From Pedobacter sp. Leaf216 (GTDB taxonomy: Bacteria > Bacteroidota > Bacteroidia > Sphingobacteriales > Sphingobacteriaceae), in NCBI RefSeq assembly GCF_001421515.1, contig NZ_LMKM01000016.1:1-64000 (forward strand): DNA of 64,000 nt, in the 5' to 3' direction. Shown here piece by piece: positions 35,094 through 44,208 of this stretch. The notes under the pieces are model-generated. The model did no database searches, was not told the origin of the DNA, and worked only from the letters and a program-made list of their open reading frames with translations. Made by a program: the position numbers and the translations under genes. Positions within the stretch are counted from its first letter, which is position 1. Each line of letters starts with the position of its first letter.

Positions 35094-37247
35094 ATGAAAT
35101 CGCTAACCAAATTTATCTTCCTGTGCTTATTTTTAAACGTAGCGGGCATATATTATGCTCAGAGCCAAACGAAAACATCATTTACCAAATATGTAAATAC
35201 ATTCATTGGTACAGCACCTTTAACCGACCCTAAAATTTTGGGTTACGAATTGCCACAGGGCTGGCGATCATGGGCGGGTTTAACCTTTCCTGGGAGTTCC
35301 CTTCCAAATGCAATGGTGCAACTGAGTCCGATTACCGAATTTGGATCTGGTGCAGGCTACGAATATGAAGATGATACGATTTATGGTTTTGCGCATACCA
35401 ATAAGGGGCATTGGAACCTGTGCAACATTCCGATTTTACCGTTATCTAATCCAGGAGATAAATATGGATCTAAATTTTCGCATAAAAATGAAAGTTCGGC
35501 ACCTGGTTTTTATCAGGTTTACCTTGATGATTATAAAGTGAATGTCAAACTTACTTCTACTTTAAGGGCTGGATTTCATCAATACGACTATAAAAATAAC
35601 AGCGACAGGCAAATTTTATTCCTTTTGGGCAAAGCAAACAGTGGCGTTTCTACATGGAATATTGAACAGGTGGGTAATGCTGCGGTACAAGGTTTCCAGG
35701 GAGGTGAAAACATTTATTTTTATGCTACGGTTAACGGAAAAATCGAAAAGCTCGATCAAACGGATAAGGGAAAACGTTCGGGATTTGCCATATTACACCT
35801 TGCCGATGGCAGCAAAGGACCTGTTGAACTTAAAATAGGCTTGTCGTTTGTAAGTACCGCTAATGCCAAAGAAAACCTTGAAAAGGAAATTGGTGATAAG
35901 ACTTTTACGCAAATCCGAAATGAAGCAACAGCTAAATGGGAGAGTCTGTTAAGTAACATCGAGGTTAAAGGTGGCTCTGAGAAACAAAAACAAATGTTGT
36001 ATTCTTGCTTGTACCGTTCTTTTTTATGGCCTGCGTTGAGGAGCGATGTAAATGGCGAATTTAAAGATGCCAGGCATAATGTAGTGAATGGTAACTTTAA
36101 TTATTATACAGAACCTTCACTTTGGGATACTTACCGAAATAAAGATGTGCTTTTAGGCTTAATTACTCCTAAAGTTACGTTAGATGTAATTAAATCGATG
36201 AAAGATGTTGGTGACAAAACAGGATTTATTCCAACTTTTTTTCATGGTGATCATGGTGCATCATCTATTGCCGGAGCTTATTTAAGGGGAATAACCGACT
36301 TTGATATTAAGGGCACTTACCAGATTTTATTGCGCAATGCGAATGTAGAAGGTGGTGCGCGTCCGTTTATAAAGGAATACATAGAGAAGGGTTACATTTC
36401 TGACCCTGATGTTAAAAATCCACATGTAGAAACCAAAGCAAAAGCCGGGGTTTCTAAAACATTAGAATATGCGTATGATGATTACTCGCTGGCACAGCTT
36501 GCAAAGAAATTGGGCGATAGCAGCAATTACCGTATCCTGATGGCCCGATCTAAAAACTATAAAAACATGTTCGATCCTGGTACCCGTTTTATGCGGGGCA
36601 GGTTGGAAAATGGCGATTGGATTAAACCTTTTAATCCACAGTACCCTTATTATGAGTATATGTACAGGGAGGCAAATGCCTGGCAAGTTTCTTTTTATGC
36701 CCCACATGATATGCAAGGTTTAATTGAACTTTATGGTGGTGCGAAAGGTTTCGAATCTAAGTTGGATTCGTTGTTTACTTTGCCATGGAACCCAAAATAT
36801 ATTGCCCGCAACGTAGAAACCATGATTGGACAATACTGCCAGGGCAACCAGCCAGATCATGAAGCGCCTTTTGCCTATACATTTATCGGAAAACCTGAGA
36901 AATCGCAAAAAATAATCGATAGAATATTGAATGAACTGTATGGAATAGGAAGTGACGGTTTAGCATTATCTGGTATGGATGATGCCGGCGAAATGTCGGC
37001 CTGGTATGTATTCACTTCATTGGGTTTATATCCTTTCTCGGCTACCGACCCAAATTATATTGTTACAGCACCTCTTTTTGATGAGGTGAAATGGAAAACG
37101 AGTAGCGGTAAAGTATTAACCATTAGTAAACCTGGAAAAGGAAGGGCAATAACTACCATTAAAGTAGATGGAAAGGTAAATCAGGGGTATTTTATTTCTC
37201 ATGATTTGTTTAAGAATGGAGGGAAGGTTGAGGTTGATACGAAGTAA
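35094..37247 (+). CDS. GH92 family alpha-mannosidase
   Basis: Length 717 aa, typical of GH92. Signal peptide ends IYYAQ. Early motif KYVNTFIGT and GLTFPGSSLPNAMVQLSP, middle GDHGASSIAGAYLRG, and late GNQPDHEAPFAYTFIGKP and LSGMDDAGEMSAWYVFTSLG are family signatures; the last two carry catalytic-base and calcium-site residues. GH92 enzymes are calcium-dependent exo-alpha-mannosidases acting on N-glycan-type mannose. With the divergent GH95 enzyme it suggests trimming of fucose- and mannose-bearing glycans. No SusC/SusD pair is adjacent on this side. Confidence 0.94.
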   Translation: MKSLTKFIFLCLFLNVAGIYYAQSQTKTSFTKYVNTFIGTAPLTDPKILGYELPQGWRSWAGLTFPGSSLPNAMVQLSPITEFGSGAGYEYEDDTIYGFAHTNKGHWNLCNIPILPLSNPGDKYGSKFSHKNESSAPGFYQVYLDDYKVNVKLTSTLRAGFHQYDYKNNSDRQILFLLGKANSGVSTWNIEQVGNAAVQGFQGGENIYFYATVNGKIEKLDQTDKGKRSGFAILHLADGSKGPVELKIGLSFVSTANAKENLEKEIGDKTFTQIRNEATAKWESLLSNIEVKGGSEKQKQMLYSCLYRSFLWPALRSDVNGEFKDARHNVVNGNFNYYTEPSLWDTYRNKDVLLGLITPKVTLDVIKSMKDVGDKTGFIPTFFHGDHGASSIAGAYLRGITDFDIKGTYQILLRNANVEGGARPFIKEYIEKGYISDPDVKNPHVETKAKAGVSKTLEYAYDDYSLAQLAKKLGDSSNYRILMARSKNYKNMFDPGTRFMRGRLENGDWIKPFNPQYPYYEYMYREANAWQVSFYAPHDMQGLIELYGGAKGFESKLDSLFTLPWNPKYIARNVETMIGQYCQGNQPDHEAPFAYTFIGKPEKSQKIIDRILNELYGIGSDGLALSGMDDAGEMSAWYVFTSLGLYPFSATDPNYIVTAPLFDEVKWKTSSGKVLTISKPGKGRAITTIKVDGKVNQGYFISHDLFKNGGKVEVDTK

Positions 37248-37275
37248 TGTTATCAATTATTTTTTTGGTTTTTAA

Positions 37276-38578
37276 CACGGTCGTCATTCTCGCGCATGCG
37301 GGAATCTTACTGCGATCGTTATTTTTGCTTTATCACATCCGCCACTGTGAAGGCACAAAGCAATCTCATTAGTTATTTTGGTTGGCTTTTAACACGGTCA
37401 TCATTCTCGCGCATGCGGGAATCTTAATGCGATTGTTATTTATGCTTTATCCCATCCATCACTTTGAGGCAAGAATCAATCTCATTAGTTATTTTGGTTG
37501 GTTTATAACACGGTCGTGATTCTCGCGCATGCGGGAATCTTAATGCAGTCGTTATTTTTTGCCCTTCAATACGTCCATCATTATGAGGCACAAAGCAATC
37601 TCATTAGTTATTTTGGTTGGTTTTTAACACGGTCGTCATTCTCGCGCATGCGGTAATCTTAATGTTTTCGCTCCGCTCGGGCTTGCCTCGGTTAGCCACC
37701 GAGGGGCTCTTACTTTTGGCTTGGCCCAAAAGTAACAAAAACCCAAGGCTTGGAACTGATGTCGGATAAATTCGTTAAAGCTTTTTGGTCGTCAGCACAA
37801 GTTCTTACTTTTGGCTTGGCCCAAAAGTAACAAAAACCCAAGGCTTGGAACTGATGTCGGATAAATTCGTTAAAGCTTTTTGGTCGTCAGCACAAGTTCC
37901 GCCGGAGGAGGCGGAAAGTGTGTGCTGCCTCAATGCAGTGATGAAGGAAAAGGTATTGATAAAGCTTTAACGTTTTCTCCTTCCATCATTTCCTAGGCCG
38001 GATAACAGGGAGCAAATAGCAGGGTGCAGATAGCGGGGGTTTAAATAGCATGATGCAGGGAATGCGTTAAATCCGTCATTGCGAAGCTGGGGGAGAGCGA
38101 GCTGAAGCAATCTTTTCAGTTTTAACTTGCGGTCGTCATTCTCGCGTATGCGGGAATCTTAATGCGATTGTTATTTTGCTTTATCACATCCGCCACTGTG
38201 AGGCAAGAATCAATCTCATTAGTTATTTTGGTTGGTTTTTAACACGGTCGTCATTCTCGCGTATGCGGGAATCTTAATGCGATTGTTATTTTGCTTTATC
38301 ACATCCGCCACTGTGAGGCAAAATGTAATCTCATTAGTTATTTTGGTTGGTTTATAACACGGTCGTCATTCTCGCGCATCCGGGAATCTTAATGCGATTG
38401 TTATTTTGCTTTATCACATCCGCCACTGTGAGGCAAGAAACAATCTCAGCAGTTATTTTGGTTGGTTTTTAACACGGTCGTCATTCTCGCTCATGCGGGA
38501 ATCTTAATGCAATCTTTATTTTTTCCCTTTAATACATCCGCCACTGTGAGGCAAGAAGCAATCTTAATGCAATCGCAA
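37276..38578. repeat. Tandem array of 8 units in two blocks, with a 460-bp insert
   Basis: The core CGGTCGTCATTCTCGCGCAT recurs at 37278, 37395, 37511 and 37630 (116-119 bp apart) and at 38130, 38245, 38360 and 38475 (exactly 115 bp apart). The unit includes a near-palindrome ATTCTCGCGCATGCGGGAAT, then GAGGCAAGAATCAATCTC and TTAGTTATTTTGGTTGG. The insert 37670-38125 carries a 95-bp duplication and other GC-rich repeats. No gene seen in 37248-38717. Confidence 0.9.
37708..37897. repeat. Perfect 95-bp tandem duplication
   Basis: 37708-37802 and 37803-37897 are identical as read. The unit contains the hairpin CTTTTGGCTTGGCCCAAAAG and ends in GTCGTCAGCACAAGT. Identity implies recent duplication. 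Confidence 0.9.
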
Positions 38579-38677
38579 CGTTCCATATACTTTCAAAAAA
38601 AGCCATAAATAGCAAAATAGTGTTCTTTCGTATTATAATTCTGACAAATTTGCTTTATTCTGTTAAATATGAGCTCG

Positions 38678-38712
38678 TTTTGACTAATAATTCTGCTTAA
38701 TTTGTAGATTTG
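38678..38712 (+). promoter_or_regulatory. Promoter of the sigma/FecR/SusCD operon
   Basis: TTTTG at 38678-38682 and the -7 box TAGATTTG at 38705-38712, 22 bp apart; the ATG follows 5 bp after the box. This matches the Bacteroidota housekeeping pattern with a slightly long spacer. Confidence 0.5.
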
Positions 38713-38717
38713 ACGAA

Positions 38718-39320
38718 ATGTCACCCGACAAACTGCGCGATAAGGAAGAATTAAAGTATCTAGAAGACCTTAAAAATGGCCATCGCCATGCTTTTGACTT
38801 TATTTACGCCAGGTATAGTAAAATGTTGTTGCCAAAAATGCAGCGCATGATTAAGCTCAATGAAGTCGTTGATGAGCTTATGCAGGATGTTTTTTTAAAA
38901 GTTTGGACGAGCAGGGAAGAAATAGACCTTGATAAATCTTTCAAAGGTTGGATTTTTACCATTGCACAAAATGTTATTTACGGCTATTACCGAAGGTTAG
39001 CACTTGATGTAAAAATGCAAAGGCACTTGATTAAAACTTTTGCTGAATTTTATAACCAAACGGAAGATTACATTTTCAACAAAGAAAGAATTGAATTACT
39101 TAATCAAGCCATAGAAAAACTCCCTGCGCAACGTAAAGAGATATTTAAACTTTGCAAAATAGAAGGTAAAAGCTACCAGGAAGCTGCCGAAATCCTATCA
39201 TTAAGCCCATCTACCGTAAGCAACCAATTGGTTAGTGCTACAAAATACATTAAACGTTACGTCTTTTTTCACGCTCAAGAATTTATTATTTTCTGTATTG
39301 CAGCCTATTTAAAGGGTTAA
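38718..39320 (+). CDS. ECF RNA polymerase sigma factor, SusCD-linked type
   Basis: Length 200 aa. Region 2 is readable from HAFDFIYARYSKMLL through VVDELMQDVFLKVWTSRE and IFTIAQNVIYGYYRR; region 4 has LPAQRKEIFKLCKIEGKSYQEAAEIL with the helix-turn-helix SLSPSTVSNQLVSA. This is the ECF class that in Bacteroidetes pairs with a FecR-like anti-sigma factor and a SusC protein carrying an N-terminal signalling domain. The next three genes fit that scheme. It should transcribe this operon when the SusC protein binds its ligand. Confidence 0.94.
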   Translation: MSPDKLRDKEELKYLEDLKNGHRHAFDFIYARYSKMLLPKMQRMIKLNEVVDELMQDVFLKVWTSREEIDLDKSFKGWIFTIAQNVIYGYYRRLALDVKMQRHLIKTFAEFYNQTEDYIFNKERIELLNQAIEKLPAQRKEIFKLCKIEGKSYQEAAEILSLSPSTVSNQLVSATKYIKRYVFFHAQEFIIFCIAAYLKG

Positions 39321-39396
39321 AGAAAATATTTTTAAAAAAAAAATCAAGGTGCGATAGTGTGTTTGTCCAGCTCGTGCATATTATATATTGACAACG

Positions 39397-40542
39397 ATGG
39401 AAAAAAAACCTTTAAGCCCAGAATTATTTGAAAGATTTATTGCCAACAAAAGCAATGCTGCAGAACTTGAGCAACTGTTTGATTATTTTGGAATTGCAGA
39501 AGAAAGGGAACTGCAAAAACTGATTGGTGCTAGTTTTGAACAAAACGACACCTTGTTTGATGGTGCTGAAGATGAACGCCTTGCTACCATCCATGCCGGA
39601 TTATCTGATAAACTTTTTCCAAAGCCTGAAAAAAACAGCTTAAAAGTGTTTAAACCTAACCGCTTTATCAGGGTGGCAGCAGCAATTCTGCTAGTGGTTT
39701 CTGTTACTTTGCTCATTGTTAAGTTTTGGAATTCAAACCAAATGGTTGTTCCGGGTTCGGCTAAGGCCATGTTAAACCTTAGCGGAAAAGCAGTGTTGCA
39801 AGCTGGTAAAAAAGACACGGTATTGTACCACGGCGTAGGGATTACAGTGAGCACAAAAGCAGATGGAACAATGGTTTTTATGGCCAATGGTGCAGATTCT
39901 ACCGAAGCATCGAAGCTGAACACCTTAACTACTCCAAACGGTGGCGAGTACCGTGTTACTTTGAGCGACGGCTCAATTGTGATGCTGAACGCTGGCTCGA
40001 AACTTAGTTTTCCAACTGATTTCCGCGGATCAGAAAGGAGAGTTTACGTAGAGGGCGAGGCTTTCTTTAATGTGGCCAAAAATCCGCTCAAACCTTTTGT
40101 TGTTAGTGTGGCAGGCAATGAAATCCGAGTGCTGGGTACGCAGTTTAATGTAAGCAGTTATCCTGAAGATGAAGGTACGCAAACCACACTGCTGGAAGGA
40201 AGCATCCGTTTTACAAATCCAAACAGGGATGAGGTGGTTTTAAAACCAAATCAACAGGTTATTTCTCAACATGGCAAACTCGCGCTTTACAATGTTTCGG
40301 CAAAAGACTTTAATGCCTGGACGAATGAGGAGTTTCTGTTTAATGATGTGCCTTTATCAATTGTGATGCAAAAACTGGCAAGGTGGTACAATGTAGCTGT
40401 AGATGTGAAATCTATCCCACAGAAAAACCTGTACCTGAAAATATCCCGTAAGGCGGATATTGATGCGGTATTGGATGCCATTTCTACAGCAACAGCTTAC
40501 AGGTTTAAAATCAGAGAGAATAAAATTGTGCTTAAGGAATAA
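39397..40542 (+). CDS. FecR-family anti-sigma factor
   Basis: Length 381 aa from the ATG at 39397 (MEKKPLSPEL). A cytoplasmic N-terminal helical part (about 1-85) binds the sigma factor, one membrane helix follows (91-110), and then a periplasmic FecR domain (TLTTPNGGEYRVTLSDGSIVMLNAGSKL in pieces, and VEGEAFFNVAKN). The C-terminal DUF4974 (about 310-381) resembles an STN domain. It transmits the outer-membrane signal from SusC to the sigma factor. The frame could start three codons earlier at TTG. It lies 76 bp after the sigma gene. Confidence 0.94.
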   Translation: MEKKPLSPELFERFIANKSNAAELEQLFDYFGIAEERELQKLIGASFEQNDTLFDGAEDERLATIHAGLSDKLFPKPEKNSLKVFKPNRFIRVAAAILLVVSVTLLIVKFWNSNQMVVPGSAKAMLNLSGKAVLQAGKKDTVLYHGVGITVSTKADGTMVFMANGADSTEASKLNTLTTPNGGEYRVTLSDGSIVMLNAGSKLSFPTDFRGSERRVYVEGEAFFNVAKNPLKPFVVSVAGNEIRVLGTQFNVSSYPEDEGTQTTLLEGSIRFTNPNRDEVVLKPNQQVISQHGKLALYNVSAKDFNAWTNEEFLFNDVPLSIVMQKLARWYNVAVDVKSIPQKNLYLKISRKADIDAVLDAISTATAYRFKIRENKIVLKE

Positions 40543-40586
40543 GGTTGCTCCAACGTTGATCAATTAACCAACCAAACTAAATTTTT

Positions 40587-43500
40587 ATGACAAACCATTA
40601 CTTTCGCCTCGTCCGATCTGGATGCAGGTATTTACTGAACTGGCCAATTGTTTTTTGTCTGTTTGCAATGTTATCAATGCAGGCAAAAGCACAAAATATC
40701 CAGTACACTTTTAAACAAGCCTCTCTAAATACCGTTATATCGCAAATTTCGGCTAAAACAAACTATGAATTTGTTTATGATGCAGCTTTGGTTAAACAAG
40801 CCAAACCCATCAGCTTTAACTTGAATACTGCCGATATTAAAACCATAATGGAAGCGGTTGTTAAAGGCCAGGATTTCGATTATGAAATTAATAACAACCG
40901 TACCATCATCTTAAAAGTACCCAAAGCGGATACTGAAGATGAATATGTGCTGCATGGTATGGTTACCGATAGTTTAGGTTCTCCATTGCCTGGTGCCTCA
41001 GTAAAAATCAAAAATACCAACAAATATGTACTTACAGACGGTAACGGACACTTCAATTTAACTTTATCCAACCAATACAATACGCTCGAAATCAGTTATA
41101 TCGGTTATCTTTCGAGCACCCGGCGGTTTGATAAAAATGCCGCTTTAAAGGTGGTAACTGTTAAGTTGGGTGCCAACGCATCTTTATTGGCAGAGGTTAT
41201 GGTAAATGGTTTTCAGTCGCTTCCGCTTGAAAGAAATGCAGGCGCATTTGCGATTGTTGACCAAAAGAAGCTGAATGAGCAAATTAACCCTGATCTTGTA
41301 GGTGCTTTAGAAGGTCGTGTGGCGGGTTTGGCTTATAATAAAAATCCTTATGGTATAGGTGCCGATCAGCAGGTGATTAGGGGGAGAGGTACATTTTCGA
41401 TATCCCAAACTGGGGTTAGAACTGATCCTTTGATTGTTATTGACGGCTTGCCATCTGAAACCGCTTTGGAAGATGTTAATCCTTACGACATCGAATCGGT
41501 AACGGTTTTAAAGGATGCTGCAGCAGCCTCAATTTATGGTTCAAGATCGGCCAACGGGGTTATTATCCTAACCACTAAAAAAGGAAATACCCCTGCTAAA
41601 ATTTCCTTAAACACCGATTTTTTTGTTGATGCTAAGCCGAGTTTTAATTCAATGCATTATGCTTCAACAAGTGATATACTCGATTTAGAAACCGATGTAT
41701 ACAATAAGGAACGTGCCAGGTACACTACAACAGAATCGATGTTTGCCGCATATGGAACCGCTGCAAATGGTTCGATTAAATATTACAGTCCGCTTTACCA
41801 ACTGTACCGCGATCGTGACGCAGGTAAGGTTACAGCCGATCAGGTAAATCAACAATTGGCCTCCTGGCGCAATGCAGATTATTACGAGCAGTACAGAGAT
41901 AATGTTTGGCAGAAAGCTTTCCGTCAGCGTTTTAACCTGTCTTTCAGTTCTTCTAGTGCAAAATCAAATACTTTCACATCGATAAACTTCGATAATTCGG
42001 CACAAAAAATAATTCATAACAATGATCAGAAGCTGAACATCTATTTTAAGAACACTTATAACGTAAGCAAGTGGCTAACCACAACTTTGGGCTTTAATGG
42101 CACATACACCAAATCGGTAACTACTGATGGTTCTTATGATGCTTACACCACGATTAGCCCACGTTATGCTTCTATTGTAAATGCAGATGGCAGCCTTGTT
42201 TATGCAGATTATGTAAACCTGCCAGATGGAATTGCTGGCGGAAATATTAACGGTGCTATGGTTGATGCGTTGAAAAATAATGCGCAGTTCCGTTCATATA
42301 GATTCAATATTCTGGAGTCGTTAAACGAAGGACTGGTCAATTCTACCAATATCTCATTAAGGGGTTTTGCCAATGTACAGGCCAGGCTTATGGAAGGTCT
42401 AAGTCTTTCAAGTCAGTTACAGATCGAAAATGAAAGTGCAAAAACGGATCAGTACTATGATGTTAATTCTTATAAAATGAGATCTGCCTACAATGCATTG
42501 GTTGGTTACACGCCTGCCACAAATGTATATGCTTTCGGACTTCCTACAGGGGGCAGGTATAGTCAATCGGATAGAGGAAGTAACAGTTATACTTTTAGAA
42601 ACCAGTTGAGTTTCGACCGTTCTTTTGATAAAGGAAAGCATGCCATATCTGCCATTGCAGGCTTTGAGATGCGCCAAACCTTTTCGCCCAGAGGCATTGA
42701 AGATTTAAGGTATGGTTATGATCCGATAACGCTTACCTCTACACTGATTAATACGCAAACGGCAAGCCAAACAGGTTTTCCGAGCTACATTTATGGTGGT
42801 ACCAAAACATTATCTACTGTAGGCCGTACACAGTTAGAAAGTAAACACCGTAACCTTTCTACTTATGCAAATGCAGGTTATACTTATTTAAATAAATATA
42901 ATATTACGGGTAGTGTGCGGGTAGATCAGGCTGATTTTTTTGGTGTAGATCCTGAATTTAAAAACCGTCCGTTGTGGTCAGTTGGTGGAAGCTGGAATGC
43001 CAGCAATGAAGCTTTTATACAAGAGCAGAAATGGATCAATTTGCTAAAACTGCGCGCCACTTATGGCGTAAACGGAAATCAGAACTCCGAAAGCTCTAAA
43101 TATTTAACTGCAAGAAGAAGAAGCGATAACCTTTTTACATCATTGCAATATATTGATATTACTGCATTACCAAATCCCAAATTGCGTTGGGAAAAAACAG
43201 AGACATATAATGGTGGCGTAGATTATGCCTTTTTATCGAACCGTTTAAGGGGAAGTGTTGATGTTTACTATAAAAAGAGTACCGATTTAATTGTAAATGC
43301 AGAGTTAGATCCTACTGTGGGTGTAGCCACACGGATGATTAATAATGGTACATTGATTAACCGTGGTATCGAATTCACCCTAAATGGCGACTGGTTAAAA
43401 TCAGGCGATTTAACTTTGAGTTCTACCTTTATCCTGGGTTTTAACAGAAGTAGAATTGGTAAAGTTAACAGCTCACTTTCCAGCGCAGGCAATTACGTGT

Positions 43501-44204
43501 CATCTCCGGCAATTTATTACATAGAAGGTTCTGCCTATAACACTTTATATGCTTACCGCTATGGAGGGATGGTAAATGGCTATCCGTATTTTTTGGATGA
43601 AAACGGTAAAGCGAGTATCGATTTTGATGCAAACGGCAACCCCATTGTATCAAGCATTAAAAGCTTTAACAATTTTGGCAGTTTGGTAAACATGGGCAGC
43701 TTAACGCCAACGTATACAGGATCGTTTTCTCAACGGGTTTCGTATAAAAGTTTCGAACTAGCCGCTTTACTGGTATTTTCTGGTGGCAATGTAATCAGAA
43801 GAGATGTAACCAATATCAGTGTTTACGATGTTAATGATGAAAACATTACCCAACGTTTTAAAAATGGAAATGTACCTGATGTACCTCGCTTATTGGTCGA
43901 TTATCCTGAAGCTTTAATTAACAGTGCCAGTACCATTAATACCATGTGGCAAGCTGCAGATGTAAATGTGGTGAAGGGCGATTACATTAAACTCAGAAAT
44001 ATTTCGCTATCGTACAATTTGCCTAAAAGCCTAACCGGCAGGTTCAAACTTCCATCTGCCAGGTTTACTGCGCAAGTAAACAATCTGTGGTATGCAAGTG
44101 CCGCGGGTGATGATATCGATCCGGAATCTTATTCGGGCATTACAGGTACCAGAGCCCTTGAAAATCCTAAATCATTTGTATTTGGCCTAAACTTAACCTT
44201 TTAA
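40587..44204 (+). CDS. SusC/RagA TonB-dependent outer membrane transporter with STN domain
   Basis: Length 1205 aa. Signal peptide to about residue 36 (ending AKAQ), then an STN signalling domain (about 40-110, FKQASLNTVISQISAKTNYE), a carboxypeptidase-regulatory-like domain (about 115-195, VTDSLGSPLPGASVKI), the plug with GRVAGL and DPLIVIDGLP, IYGSRSANGVIILTTKKG, and a beta-barrel to the C-terminus ending in Phe (FGLNLTF). The STN domain is what marks members that signal through FecR. The partner SusD gene starts 4 bp downstream. Substrate unknown; it need not be a sugar, since a protease rather than glycosidases accompanies it. Confidence 0.96.
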   Translation: MTNHYFRLVRSGCRYLLNWPIVFCLFAMLSMQAKAQNIQYTFKQASLNTVISQISAKTNYEFVYDAALVKQAKPISFNLNTADIKTIMEAVVKGQDFDYEINNNRTIILKVPKADTEDEYVLHGMVTDSLGSPLPGASVKIKNTNKYVLTDGNGHFNLTLSNQYNTLEISYIGYLSSTRRFDKNAALKVVTVKLGANASLLAEVMVNGFQSLPLERNAGAFAIVDQKKLNEQINPDLVGALEGRVAGLAYNKNPYGIGADQQVIRGRGTFSISQTGVRTDPLIVIDGLPSETALEDVNPYDIESVTVLKDAAAASIYGSRSANGVIILTTKKGNTPAKISLNTDFFVDAKPSFNSMHYASTSDILDLETDVYNKERARYTTTESMFAAYGTAANGSIKYYSPLYQLYRDRDAGKVTADQVNQQLASWRNADYYEQYRDNVWQKAFRQRFNLSFSSSSAKSNTFTSINFDNSAQKIIHNNDQKLNIYFKNTYNVSKWLTTTLGFNGTYTKSVTTDGSYDAYTTISPRYASIVNADGSLVYADYVNLPDGIAGGNINGAMVDALKNNAQFRSYRFNILESLNEGLVNSTNISLRGFANVQARLMEGLSLSSQLQIENESAKTDQYYDVNSYKMRSAYNALVGYTPATNVYAFGLPTGGRYSQSDRGSNSYTFRNQLSFDRSFDKGKHAISAIAGFEMRQTFSPRGIEDLRYGYDPITLTSTLINTQTASQTGFPSYIYGGTKTLSTVGRTQLESKHRNLSTYANAGYTYLNKYNITGSVRVDQADFFGVDPEFKNRPLWSVGGSWNASNEAFIQEQKWINLLKLRATYGVNGNQNSESSKYLTARRRSDNLFTSLQYIDITALPNPKLRWEKTETYNGGVDYAFLSNRLRGSVDVYYKKSTDLIVNAELDPTVGVATRMINNGTLINRGIEFTLNGDWLKSGDLTLSSTFILGFNRSRIGKVNSSLSSAGNYVSSPAIYYIEGSAYNTLYAYRYGGMVNGYPYFLDENGKASIDFDANGNPIVSSIKSFNNFGSLVNMGSLTPTYTGSFSQRVSYKSFELAALLVFSGGNVIRRDVTNISVYDVNDENITQRFKNGNVPDVPRLLVDYPEALINSASTINTMWQAADVNVVKGDYIKLRNISLSYNLPKSLTGRFKLPSARFTAQVNNLWYASAAGDDIDPESYSGITGTRALENPKSFVFGLNLTF

Positions 44205-44208
44205 CAAA

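Noticed and set aside
34952-35233. 93-codon frame in the GH95/GH92 intergenic region
   Set aside because: Overlaps the GH92 start and its promoter box in another frame; composition typical of AT-rich intergenic DNA.
37785-37970. 61-codon frame across the 95-bp duplication
   Set aside because: It is a translation of a dispersed repeat (contains FWLGPKVTKTQ) and appears in unrelated places in Bacteroidota genomes as an artefact.
37276-38578. CRISPR array
   Set aside because: Units of 115-119 bp are conserved over their full length, without spacers or cas genes.
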